Assembly: GCF_963576675.1 (NCBI RefSeq) | Contig: NC_088916.1 | Coordinates: 78,757,501-78,821,500, forward strand | Origin: Euphorbia lathyris | Taxonomy: Eukaryota > Streptophyta > Magnoliopsida > Malpighiales > Euphorbiaceae | DNA: 64,000 nucleotides | Reading direction: 5' to 3' | Shown here: positions 46,965 through 58,500 of the stretch, in pieces | How positions within the stretch are numbered: position 1 is the first letter of the stretch | Layout of the letters: each line of letters opens with the position of its first letter | Notes under the pieces: generated by a model | Database searches by the model: none | Seen by the model: the letters and a program-made list of their open reading frames with translations, nothing else | What the model was told of the DNA's origin: nothing | Position numbers and translations under genes: made by a program

Positions 46965-46979
46965 TCCTTATATTCGATT

Positions 46980-47430
46980 TTTTTCACAAGACACCAGATT
47001 ATTCTCAATATGCATTTTTTGGTGTGGAAAATTTTCATTTTTGCGCCCTATAACAAACAAAATTTTTATTTTTGGTCCAAAATGTCTATCTATTTAGGAC
47101 CATCTCCTAATCATTCAGGGGACATTTGTTTGGATCCGAATGCCGATTGAATATACATCTGCAACCATATGATCTATTGAGAATGAGAATTTCTGACAAA
47201 GAACTATTTTCCCCTAACGCCATTAATTGACCCACCAATCTCTACAACGGTCATACATATAACTCCTCCATCGTCTCTACTGAAACCTCCATCGTGTCTA
47301 CTGAGGCCTCCACTAGGCATTTTTCTAATCCCTAATTTTGCTCCAATTTTGCCTCGCCCCACTCTCACCATTAGGAATTCTAAACTGGCTCCTCGTATGT
47401 TACTCCCCACTAATACAACACTTGCATCAT
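46980..47430. other. No recognised gene
   Basis: AT-rich sequence, then a pyrimidine-rich stretch with two to three copies of a 20 bp unit close to CTCCATCGTCTCTACTGAAAC (47264-47320). It may be the eroded upstream part of the copia segment. Confidence 0.45.
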
Positions 47431-48691
47431 CTTTTTGTCTAAATTCACATGTTGTTCCAAATACTCCATTGTCCTCTACTACTACTCATGTTTCATCTTT
47501 GCCCATTATTTAGGACTCAACAAATAGAACCTCCTTCATCCTCTCCCACCATTCCAAATATTTCTCTAGTGTCACCCACTATTATTTCCTCCGTGTTAAT
47601 AGTGCCCTCTAATATTGTTGCACCCAATATCCCAACCACCAGTCTCCTACAACTCCTGTTTCACCTTTGCCCATTACTTAGGACTCAGCAACCAAACCTC
47701 ATTAGCCCCTTTCCACCATTCCAAATATTTCTCCAGTTTCACCCAATACTATTTCCCCCATATCAATAATTCCCTCGACATTGTTGCACCCAATGCCCTA
47801 ACCACCACTTCTATCACATCTGATATTATTACTTGCACTCATCAAATGACCATTTGTCCCTCCACACTAAATTTCAAAGGCTGCTTCTCTGCCCTCTCTG
47901 CTACTGTTTCCTCCTCCACTTCAGAACCTTCCTCCTTCATCAAAGTCAACAAACTGCCATAATGGAGACAATCCATGTCTTAAGAAATTAAACCCTTACT
48001 TGTCAGTTCCACATGGATTTTGGTGCCTTGGTCTTCTAGATACAATTTAGGGCAAAAAGCATCATTAGGCTCCTTATCTTTTATTTTTTGGTTTATTGAA
48101 CATTTGATCTTTTATTTGGATCATTAAGCCATTGATCATTTATTTTAGGTCTCATTAAGCCCTTTATAACCTAATTAGTAAGTTATGAACATCTAATTCT
48201 GTTAAAAATATATGATTAACTTCATATATATTTTTTATATTTTGAATTAAGGTTTTTACAGTTTTTTCTACATCTACATTATACATCCAAAACTGCTTTC
48301 AAATAGTGAAAAAAAATACCAATTTGAATGAATGTGCAACGAATAACATTCTGTTAACCGAATTTTATGTTCAAAATTACTTTTTTTGGTCATCAAGGGC
48401 TTAATAAGACAAAAAAAAATGATCAGAGGCTTAATGTATCCAAATAAAAAAACCAAGAGCTCAATGAACCAAAAATGAAAGATCAAACGCCTAATGATGC
48501 TTTTTGCCTACAATATAAATCAGTTGTAAATGGCTTTTCGCATTAACCGAAAAGCCGATGGTCAATTAAGAGGTACAAAGCTCATTTGGTTGCTCATGAT
48601 TTTACTCCAAAATTCGATCAGGATTATAAGGAGACATTCAAGGCAGTTCTACAACTATTTGCATTATTTTTGCTTTAGTTGTTGCTTTTAA
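47430..48691 (+). pseudogene. Decayed Ty1/copia pol segment, copy 1
   Basis: A proline/serine-rich stretch with an internal duplication of about 170 bp (47483-47650 and 47655-47815) leads into CKWLFALTEKP and, in another frame, YKAHLVAHDF and DYKETFKAV. These match the start of the copia RT. The change of frame shows small deletions, also present in copy 2. A TIR element (48048-48510) splits the segment. Integrase and most of RT are gone. Confidence 0.75.
48048..48510. mobile_element. TIR element inserted in copia copy 1
   Basis: Termini are TAGGGCAAAAAGCATCATTA and TAATGATGCTTTTTGCCTA. Copy 2 lacks the insertion (ACACAATATTAGTCCG at 51430). The interior pairs around TCATTAAGCC and GGCTTAATG. 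The target duplication is degraded (CAATTT against CAATAT). Confidence 0.82.
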
Positions 48692-49157
48692 GAGCAACAA
48701 TAGTGGTTATAACACACTAAGTTAGAAAATAATGCCACCTAATCACAAAACACATCCATAGAAAACACACCAGTATATGTTTTGTCACTTCAAGATTTTA
48801 TAAATAAATTTTAAACAAAGTTATAAAGTTACTGTTTTTTATAATAAAAAATACAAAATATAGACATATTATATACATATGTCTGCGTAAAGAAAGAGTG
48901 GCAGACAATTGTCTGCCACTTTATGAAAGAAAAAAAAAGATTGAGTTGCCACAATTGAGGATTGCATTGTACGCGCCAATTGTGGCAATTTAACAGGCTG
49001 CGTGGAGCTCAAATCCCTCCATACATTAGCCTACTTTCAATTAGATTAGATGTTACCACTACAAGCAACTCCCTCCCTTTTGCAACTCTAAAGTCACACC
49101 AACTCTAATGGTTGGGTGTTACAAGCAACAAGCTTGTAACACCCAGTAGAGATGCTC
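48692..49157. mobile_element. Harbinger-like MITE with TAA target duplication
   Basis: Ends GAGCAACAATAGTGG and CCAGTAGAGATGCTC are flanked by TAA (48689-48691 and 49158-49160). Copy 2 shows the empty site TTGCTCTTAATACC near 54040. The interior contains inverted TTGTCTGCCACT and AGTGGCAGACAA stretches. Ends resemble the MITE at 7609. Confidence 0.85.
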
Positions 49158-49258
49158 TAATACCCTTTGAAATTGAAACTCGAGAGAATTCAAATTCAAT
49201 ATTAAACTAATAAAAATAAGAATTTTATTAGTCCAATTGTTATAAATTAAATTGTGTT

Positions 49259-49942
49259 TAGAGGTGTAAACGAGCCTTGGTAGTTCGCAAGCTATTCGAG
49301 CTCGATTCGGTGAAAGCTTGATCAAACCTCGACTTGATAAGGTTCGACTCGAGTTCAGGATCGGCTCAAGCACTAACGAGCTGAGTTTGAACTTCATCAG
49401 GTTCGGCTCGAAAGCTCGCGAGCAGGCTCGATTTCATCATATATATATATATATGTATGTATATCGTTATGATTAGTTTTCATCACAATTCACAATTCAA
49501 ATAAGATTTAACCCATAAAAAAGACATAAAAAAGCTTAGCCATTTGAGTCTTTAACTAGACAATTAGGTTTTCATAAGGAACAAAATACATTACAAACTT
49601 TAAAATATATTTCATTGTTTGAAATTTTTCTCCGAGTTTGCGTTTTCCAACCACGAGTACCATCTACTATTCTGGCATTTCGATAATAACATTATTGTTT
49701 TTCTTTATAAATATTTTAAACACATATGGAGTATGTTTTAAGACTTTTTTTTTATTTTCTACACTATTTATTCTATGTATGTATGATGAATTTGGTTAAA
49801 ACTCGATAAAAGCTCGAATCGATCAAAGCTCGATCAGATTCGGTCAAAACTCGTCAAAGCTCGGTTCAAGAGGACTCGGCTCGAGATATTAACAAGCCAA
49901 TACCGAGCCTACCTAGGGTTTGATTCGGCTCGGCTCGTTGGT
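49259..49942. mobile_element. GAGCC-rich insertion (hAT-like MITE)
   Basis: The left end has GAGGTGTAAACGAGCC and the right end GGCTCGGCTCGTTGG. The arms are rich in AGCTCGA/TCGAGCT. Copy 2 has the uninterrupted site GTGTTGGGGTGACATC at 54124. The boundary bases are uncertain. The superfamily is inferred from similar plant repeats. Confidence 0.72.
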
Positions 49943-50075
49943 GGTGACATTACTATTTGAAAAGAAAACATAAAAGAATGAAAGGGAAAGAAGAGGGTCA
50001 AAAAGAGGAATGAGAATGGTAAACTAAAGTGAAATCATAATTGAAATGGTAATAAAATAAACACAGCCGACTATT

Positions 50076-51180
50076 ATTTTTATTTTTTGTTTGTTGTCTA
50101 ACAATAAAAGGAAAGGAAAAAGAGAAGAGTAAATTAGAAAATTGAACGTCGGTGAAAAAATGGTTTCAAAATCAATCCATATTAATAGAGGAAAAAGAAT
50201 GTAAGGAAGAGAAAGAAGCGGAAGGAAAGGAAGAGATGAGGAACCGAAAACATTGAGGATCATTTAGATTTGGTTTTAGCCCATGATTAGATTAAAACAC
50301 GTATTAGAAAGATAGATAATGGAGTTGATATTAATAAAAGAGATTAAAGTTTAGAGGAAATCGTAATGACGATTGCCGAACGGACTTCCTCTATGACCTG
50401 ACACTTACTTTTATTGGATGAACTTTTGCACAAACAACACTTTGAGAACAATAACAACAATTACAACATCAAATATAAGTGATTCTTGAAGAAAAGAATC
50501 AACAAACTAATATGAAAGGGGGAAAAAATTAAGCCTAAGCTTGATGTATCTTCAAATGGCTTCTAAAGTCTCCTTCTATAGTAAAATGGCACATATGCTT
50601 CCAAAGACCGAGTCTTCTTATATTCTCCAACCCCCTAATCTTCCAAACTTAGCTTTAAAGAGGCTGGTGGAAGACTTTGACAATTTAGGTGTTGAAAATG
50701 TGTGAAGGTGGGAAAGCAATCTTAGACTTCAACATATACATCAACTTAAGACAATATTTTGAGCATGTTACACTTAGAAATTGGAGATGATTATTTTTAG
50801 TCATGTTTTCATCTATCTCTTATCTTTCCAATGCATTTTGAATCGCCTCAATCCGAGTTTGTATGAGAGAGATACGATTAAAATACGAAAAGGTGTCAAA
50901 TCTGCCCGCCATATGAACATATGATTCTGTAACTTACAGCACCACCTCGATGAGATGCATGGATGGAAGTGAATAAACTTCATTTTTTGCTCCGTTTCAC
51001 TTCCGAGTCCTTGCCTTAAGCCTCGACTTTGGTATTTGTGACGAAACCTTGAGAAAGTGCTTAAAAACACACGAAAATGACCTAGATATATAAATGATGA
51101 AAATATAAGAAAACTATCATTAAAATGGTACGCAATAACTAGTAATTAAGTACGAAAAATGCTATAAATTACGATGATGA
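50076..51180. other. No recognised gene
   Basis: Non-coding sequence. The part around 50540-51060 (AGCTTGATGTATCTTCAAAT to CCTTGCCTTAAGCCTCGAC) is less AT-rich and looks like decayed LTR-retrotransposon sequence, but I could not identify a domain or LTR boundary. Confidence 0.4.
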
Positions 51181-51488
51181 TAATGCCCCAACCACCACTT
51201 CTATCCCATCCATTATCACTAATCGTACTCATCAAATGACCATTCGTCCCTCCACACTAAATTCTAAAGGCCGCTTCTCTGTCTCTATACTACAGTTTCC
51301 TCCTCCACTTCAGAACCTTCCTCCTTCACTAAAGTCAACAAATTTCCGGAATAGATACAATCCGTGCCTTAAGAAACTAAAGCCTTACTTGACAGTTCCA
51401 TATCGGTTTTGGTGCCTCGATCTTCTGGACACAATATTAGTCCGTTGTAAATGGCTTTTCGCATTAACTGAAAATTTGATGGTCAATC

Positions 51489-51526
<38 letters not shown>

Positions 51527-51587
51527 AGCCTTAGTCCCGAAATGATTCGGGGTCGGCTAACATGAACCATCATATAAAACTGTGAAA

Positions 51588-53918
51588 TCAAGTCGTGTCA
51601 GCGACACAAATTCGCTTCCTCCACTCCGTCCTATCCACTACCATATTTTCCTCAATTCCCAGTAAACTCATATCACTCTTGATCACCCTCCTCCAAGTTT
51701 GCTTAGGTCTTCCTCTACCCCTCACCACTACATCCCTTTGCCACTCTTCGGTCCTCCTAACCGGCGCATCAAGCGCTCTACATCTCACATAGCCAAACCA
51801 CCTTAGTCGGTTTTCTCTCATTTTATTCTCAATAGATGTAACCCCTACTTTTGTCCTAATTATTTCATTACTCACATGATCCTTTCTCGTATGACCACAC
51901 ATCCATCTCAACATACGCATCTCCGCCACCGACATCTTATGGATGTGACAGTGTTTCACTGCCCAACACTCCGTACCATATAACAATGCTGGTCTGATTG
52001 CCGTGCAGTAGAATTTTCCCTTCAATCTATTAGGCATACCGGGGTCATAAAGGAAACCCGTAGCACTCTTCCACTTCAACCAACCAGATTTAATCCTATG
52101 AGCAACATCTCCATCTACTTCTCCATCCGTTTGGATAATAGATCCTAAATACCAGAAGCAATTCGATGCCTGAACAACTCTCCCATCTAGGGTGATTGTC
52201 CCTGCCTCCCTACTCCTATGGCCGCTAAACTTACACTCCAAATATTCTATCTTACTTCGGCTTAACTTAAAGCCTCTAGATTCTAGAGTTTGTCTCCATA
52301 GTTCCAACTTCCTCTCCACTCCTTCTTTCGTCTCATCAACCAACACAATATCATCTGCAAACAACATGCACCATGGTATACCATCTTGAAGTGAACTTGT
52401 TAGTTCATCCATAACGATGGCAAAAAGAAATGGGCTTAGTGCGGAACCTTAATGCACTCCAATCGTAATAGGGAACTCTTCCGTCTTCCCAACACTAGTA
52501 CGTACACTCGTGCATGCTCCCTCATACATGTCCTTTATGATGTCAATATATTTCTGCGAAATGCCTTTCCTTATCAAGGCCCACCAAAGTACTTCCCTTG
52601 GTACCTTATCATATGCTTTCTCCAAGTCAATGAAAACCATATGCAAGTCTTTCTTCTTATTTCGATAGTGCTCCATTAATTGTCTCATTAGATGGATGGC
52701 TTCCATAGTTGATCTTCCCGGCATAAAGCCAAACTGGTTTTCCGAGATCTTCACCGTCCTCCTTAGCCTTTGGTCGATCACTCGCCCCCAAAGTTTCATA
52801 GTGTGGCTCATTAATTTGATTCCTCGATAGTTGGCACAATCTTGGACATCGCCTTTATTCTTATACAAAGGGATTAAGATACTTTTCCTCCATTCTGATG
52901 GCATCTTATTGTTTCTCTAAATTTTGTTGAAGAACATCGTCAACCATTCGATTCTTCTCTCTCCCAAACATCTCCAAATCTCAATAGGGATGCCATCAGG
53001 TCCTACTGCTTTCTTCAACCTCATCTTATTTAATGCCATTTTGACTTCACCCTTTTGAATTCTCCACAGGCATTCATGATTTATCATATCGTGAGGGATA
53101 CTTATATCTCCAACATCTTGTCTACGATCTCCATTAAATAAGTCATCAAAATAGGACCTCCATCGTTCCTTGATATCTTTATCTCCAACTAGGACTTTCT
53201 GGTAGGGATGGCAACGGGTACTCTACTCGCGGGTATCCGGCACTACCCGACCCTAATGGGACTACTCGTACCCTGTATAAAAGGATATGAGACGGGTATG
53301 AGATTAAAACCATTACCCGTTAGGATAATGGGACGGGTATGGGAAGACCCCCTAGGGTACCCGGTACCCGTTACCCGTCTTAACTTTTTTATTTATTAAA
53401 AAATATTATTGTATTTTAGATGTAAGATGTGAGATTTGAACACCAACCTTTTGTTCTTCAACCATTAAGTGATACCACTAAACTACTTTATTTTTATTGA
53501 TTAAGGTTTAATTTGTTCAATTTTAGATGGATAGTTTATTAAATTTAAACTTTGTTAAATTTTTAATATTTTTTGTTTTATTTATTGATTCTTAACGGGT
53601 AAGGGTACCCGCGGGTACCCGTGAATTAAATGGGACGAGTATGGGATGCAAAACATATACCCGTTAGGGTAATGGGAATGGTACGGGTAATTAAAAAATA
53701 AACGGATAAGGGTTTGAGATTGACACTACCCGCGGATACCCTACCCGTTGCCATCCCTACTTTCTGGTCCACATCCTTCACACATTTAACTTTTCCTAGA
53801 TCTCGTGTCTTCCTAATTCTCATTCGAGCAATTCTATATATATCTCTTTCCCCTTCTTTCGTATCCAGTCTTGTATACAGATCCCGATTCACGTTTGTTC
53901 TAACATCTCGTATGACCT
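51588..53918 (-). pseudogene. RTE LINE reverse transcriptase, broken
   Basis: The minus strand begins in the linker after the endonuclease (LYTRLDTKEGERDIYRIARM, TRDLGKVKCVKD). After the MITE it resumes with DIKERWRSYFDDLFNGD, then RT blocks SILIPLYKNKGDVQDCANYR, SENQFGFMPGRSTMEAI, DLEKAYDKVPREV and FADD at 52361-52350. The C-terminal part has IRPALLYGTECWA and MRMLRWMCGHTRKD, typical of RTE. Breaks are a TAG just before MPSEWRKS (about 52917), TAA at 52451-52449, and the MITE. No RNase H, as expected for the clade. Confidence 0.9.
53203..53759. mobile_element. hAT-type MITE nested in the RTE LINE
   Basis: CTTTCTGG is duplicated at 53195-53202 and 53760-53767. Termini are TAGGGATGGCAACGGGTA and TACCCGTTGCCATCCCTA. 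Subterminal GCGGGTA/TACCCGC runs recur along both arms. An 8 bp duplication and this end sequence point to hAT. Non-coding. Confidence 0.93.
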
Positions 53919-54243
53919 TCAATCAAAAGGTACAAAATTTATTTGGTTGCTCATGATCTTACTCTACAATCCGATCAGGATTATAAAGAGACATTCAACC
54001 CAATTGTACAACTATCCATTCTATCTTTACGTTAGGTGTTGCTCTTAATACCCTTTGAAATTGAAATTCGAGAGAATTCAAATTCATTATAAAAATATTA
54101 GTCAAATTGTTGTAAATTAAATTGTGTTGGGGTGACATCACTATTTGAAAAGAAAACATAAAAGAATGAGGGGAAAGAAGAGGGTCAAAAAGAGGAATGA
54201 GAATGGTGAACTAAAGTCATAATTGAAATGGTAATAAAATAAA

Positions 54244-54700
54244 GGCATTACATCCATTTTCATCTCCAAATTAAAGTTGAAAATTAATTAGAATTTTAAA
54301 ATATTAAAATGAATTAAGTAAAAATCATCAATTGAATCCTTATTTTATTCTAAAATCAGAAACTGTAACTATTTGATATAGATTGTAGTAATAATTGTGT
54401 TGGTTTAAAATGAGTTTGGAAAAAAGAGTCAGAAACTGTTCAAACGAATGATTTTCTATGAGACCTTAATTGTTCATTTTTATTTGGGATAAGGTACCAA
54501 AATAGGCCTAAGGTTTTTTGGGAAGTACCAATTTAGGCCTAACGTTCAAAATAGCACCAATATAGGCTTAACGTTTATAACCTAATATCAATTTAGGCTT
54601 AACGTTTACAACAAGCATCAATTTAGAAAATCACTAACAGAAAGTGACACATCATCCGTCAAGTCTGCCAACTCAGTGCCACATCACAATTTTTAACATC
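54244..54700. repeat. Left terminal inverted repeat of the MULE
   Basis: It pairs with 63500-63978 over about 450 bp, with indels. The inner half consists of short direct repeats of a unit close to ATTTAGGCTTAACGTTTA, five or six on each side. Confidence 0.88.
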
Positions 54701-54807
54701 CTACGTGGCAATTAAAATAATCCTAATTATTATGCACTGCATGTGACCCCTAATTCCATCTCATTCCTTACACCCATTTCCCACGCTCATCTCTCTCTGT
54801 CGATTCA

Positions 54808-54939
54808 AATCTTTCTCTGCGACTGTCCATGCTCCCCCTCTTCTCATCTTCTTCCCTTCTCTCATCTTCTTCCAATCTTTCTCTGCGACTGTCCATGCTC
54901 CCCCTCTTCTCATCTTCTTCCCTTCTCTCATCTTCTTCC
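54808..54939 (+). repeat. 66 bp tandem duplication in the MULE leader
   Basis: AATCTTTCTCTGCGACTGTC followed by a CCCCCTCTTCTCATCTTCTT stretch occurs twice, at 54808 and 54874. It lies in the pyrimidine-rich sequence upstream of the transposase and looks like a 5' UTR feature. Confidence 0.88.
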
Positions 54940-55036
54940 TTTGAACCTTAACTCTAACCATTTCGGATTGTTTACAACCATGGCTTATGCTAGTTTTATG
55001 TGAGAAAGAAGATTTTGAAGTTAGTAAAAGTGAAGG

Positions 55037-55537
55037 TGATGCGGACATCTGAACTGGCTACACTGATCGCGCGGACTCTAGCGGGTCTTCAAGAATCAAG
55101 CTCACAGAGGATGCACCCGGAAGGGCGGATCCCCAAGACATGCGAGCAAAGCGGATCTAGGAGTACGCCAGAAGGCGTATCCACATATGAGCATGGGCGG
55201 ATCGCCAAGATTACTTCCTCAGGAAGTCGACCAACAGACAGCCTGACAGTCCGTACCTACGCCGACGTACTCCTTGTCTGAGCAGACTATCCATTTTGCC
55301 CTTTTGTCTTATGCCTTTTTTGTAACCCTAATAGGGGTAGCGTCGGTCATTAGGGGATGTATTTATACCCTCATTTTGTAAGAATGGAACAACTTTTTAT
55401 GAATCAAATATCATTTCTCTTTGAGAATTAAGGTTTATACCTTGTTATCGGGATTCACTCCTTCAAGTTAAGCTTGAGAAGAACATCTTTGTTGGTTTAC
55501 GACTAAAACCTTCATTTCTCGCTTTCAATTCGTATCA
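55037..55537 (+). repeat. 5' LTR of the gypsy element
   Basis: TGATGCGGACATC to CGTATCA. A TATA-like TATTTATACCC lies near 55361. The primer-binding site starts three bases after it. Confidence 0.95.
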
Positions 55538-55539
55538 GT

Positions 55540-55552
55540 TGGTATCAGAGCC
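55540..55552 (+). other. Primer-binding site of the gypsy element
   Basis: TGGTATCAGAGCC is an exact match to the 3' end of initiator tRNA-Met. It lies two bases from the LTR end. Confidence 0.93.
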
Positions 55553-55584
55553 AATCGTTTCCTGACCCGAAACTTCTTTTGGCA

Positions 55585-58500
55585 ATGGTTCAACCCCGAC
55601 AACTGCAAGATTCCATGGAAACCAGTGACCGGAGGTATGAGTAGCTAAGGGAGCACCTCTCGGAACAGATTCAGGCCAGCCATGAGCGGAAGAGACAGAC
55701 CGATCAAAAGTTCCTGGAGTTAACCACCTCCCTAGAAAACTTCAAACTGGAGGTTCGGTCCTTGATCCAATCCGCAGCAGGAGGATCAACTCAGAGAAAG
55801 GAAGGAGCCCTTGAACAACCACGTCCACAAATGGGTCCTAGGGATCCTGAGGTAAGAAGGCCTGACTTTGTCCTTGTGCATAACGCTGATAGCGATAGTG
55901 ATGATTTTGAGGATATTGGGGATAATGGTGCCTTTAGAAATATGAGGGGTGTTGGCCCGAATGATAACAGACGTGTGGGTATGGCTAGGGCAGAACGAGA
56001 TCTAGGAAACTTTGACAGGGATGATGCCTTTAAGTTAAAAATAGACTTACCGTCTTTTGGTGGTGAACTGGATATAGAGGGGTTCTTAGATTGGTTATCG
56101 GAAGTTGAGCGCTTCTTTGAATATGCTGGGATTCCTGATGAGAGGAAAGTAAGGCTGGTGGCGTATCGCCTGAAGGGTGGCGCATCAGTTTGGTGGGATC
56201 AGATGAGGGAAGAAAGAAGAAGAGGGGGCAGAGATCCGATTAGATCTTGGCTACGAATGAAGGCGATGTTGAGGGAGCGGTTCTTACCGCCGGACTATGA
56301 GCAGTATATCTACAGCTCCTACAGAGGATGCTCTCAAGGTGCCCGAAGTGTCCATGAGTATACCTCAGAATTCTTAAGGCTATCGGCTAGGGCCAACTTG
56401 TCTGAAACTGAAAGCCAAAAGACCTCTAGGTACCTAGAAGGGTTGAGATACAACATCCAGGATCGTATTGGCACACAGATGGTGGTTCGAGTGCAAGATG
56501 CCAGGAATTTGGCCCTGAAGGCTGAATCTCAACTAAGCGGGCGAACCCGGAGATCCGCCGCTACTGAGTATACGCCTGGAGGAAGAGATAACGTGAAGTC
56601 TTATGACAAAGGCAAGCAAGTGGCGAGTTCCAGTGGAGTCAGGGTTAATAGTGTGGGAAGAGGATCTGTTGGAGATACTAGGCCATACAAGGAGGTACCT
56701 ACACCACCTAAGAGCAACAATCCATATGCGAGGCCCGCGCCTTTTAAATGTTTCAGGTGCAATGAACCAGGCCATAGATCCAACGAGTGTCCTAGGAGGA
56801 AGAGTGCTAACATGGTGGAAAGATGTGAAGAAGACTATGAAGAAGGGGATGAAGTATATTGTGAACCCTTGGGAGAGGATGATGATAAGGCGGATGAAGG
56901 GAGATACGCCGTTCATGTGGTTAGACGCTTATTAGTCTCCAGCCGACTAGAGGGCGATCAGAGGCATCAACTATTCCGGACTCGTTGCCTTGTGAACAAA
57001 GGGCGATGCAACGTAATCATTGATAGTGGTAGTCAGGAGAACATTGTGAGTAGCAGCGCCGTTCAGAAGTTCGGGTTGTTGGTAGAGGCGCACCCTGATC
57101 CCTATAGGGTGGGATGGATCAAGAACGTTGGCAAGTTGAGGGTGACCCAGAGGTGCAAGGTACCGATTGAGATTGGTAACTATCATGATGAAGTCTGTTG
57201 TGATGTGGTCGATATGGACGCATGCCACCTATTGTTGGGCCGACCCTGGCAGTTTGATAACAACGCCACCCACGCTGGAAGAGAGAACACTTACAGATTT
57301 GTGAAGAATGGGGTGAAGTTTGTCCTTACACCAATGGTGAGAGAGCCAAAGGCTGACGAGAAGTCTACCTTGGTAGTCTGTCCTACACACAAATCGTTTG
57401 TCAGCGAATGTGAAGAAAGCCAAATGGTATACGTGGTAATGGTTAAGGCGAATCACGAATCCGCCCAAAGGGACGAAAGGGAAATGCCGAGTGAAGTGAC
57501 CCGCCTACTTGGCGAGTATCAAGATCTGTTCCCGGAAGAGCTACCCAGTGGGTTACCACCTTTGAGGGACATCCAACATCATATCGATCTTGTGCCTAGG
57601 GCTAGCTTACCAAGCCTCCCACACTATCGAATGAGTCCGAAGGAGAACGACATCATGAGACAGAAAGTGGAGGAACTCATCGAGATGGGATACGTTAGGG
57701 AGAGTATGAGTCCTTGCGCCGTTCCAGCGTTACTTACGCCGAAGAAGGATGGGTCTTGGCGGATGTGTGTTGATAGTAGGGCCATCAACAAGATCACCAT
57801 CAAGTACAAATTCCCCATTCCAAGGTTGGACGATATGCTGGACCAGCTTGGCGGATCTAAAGTCTTCTCCAAGATTGATCTCAGGAGCGGTTATCACCAG
57901 ATACGTATTCGAGCTGGGGATGAATGGAAGACTGCTTTCAAGACTAGGGATGGATTGTATGAGTGGTTAGTGATGCCATTTGGGATGACCAATGCCCCTA
58001 GTACTTTTATGAGACTGATGAATCAAGTGCTTCGCCCAGTAATTGGGAAGTTCGTAGTTGTGTATTTTGATGATATTTTGATTCATAGCCAGACCTTGGC
58101 GGATCATGAGAAGCATTTGCAGACAGTATTTGATCTGTTAAGGAAACACCAGCTATTCGCCAACACCAAGAAGTGTGACTTTGTCATGGAAAGTTTGGTT
58201 TTCCTTGGATTCGTGGTTAGTGGCGACGGTGTCCAAGTGGATGGAGAGAAGGTGAGAGCCATCCGAGAATGGCCGACTCCGAGGAATGTGGGGGACATCA
58301 GGAGTTTTCATGGGCTAGCAACATTTTATCGAAGATTCATTAAGAACTTCAGTTCCATAGTGGCCCCATTGACAGAATGTTTGAAGAAAGGAAAGGGGTT
58401 CGAGTGGGCGGACGCCCAAGAAGAGAGCTTCGCCTTGATCAAGGAAAAACTGAGTACAGCGCCAGTGCTGGCGTATCCTGATTTTGATAAACTGTTTGAA

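Larger units (their letters stand above)
47787..50075 (+). repeat. Segmental duplication, copy 1
   Basis: It shares with 51181 onward, in the same order: the AACCACCACTTCTAT start, the copia segment, TACCCTTTGAAATTGAAA, TATTTGAAAAGAAAACATAA and GGTAATAAAATAAACAC. Copy 1 holds three insertions absent from copy 2. The segment continues past 50075, but the partner sequence lies beyond the window. Confidence 0.88.
51491..53918 (-). mobile_element. RTE-clade LINE, 5'-truncated, inserted in copia copy 2
   Basis: TCAATCAA flanks it at 51483-51490 and 53919-53926; copy 1 shows the empty site. The 3' end is a TTG trinucleotide tail (AAC units on the plus strand, 51491-51525) preceded by GACCCCGAATCATTTCGGGA, the usual end of plant RTE elements. 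The endonuclease half is missing. A hAT MITE (53203-53759) sits inside it. Confidence 0.93.

Noticed and set aside
50813..51070. 85-residue minus-strand frame
   Set aside because: No domain, no repeat and no relation to neighbours; length is within chance for this sequence.
51236..51565. Frame with a glutamine tract
   Set aside because: The glutamines come from the TTG tail of the RTE LINE read on the other strand, fused to decayed copia sequence.
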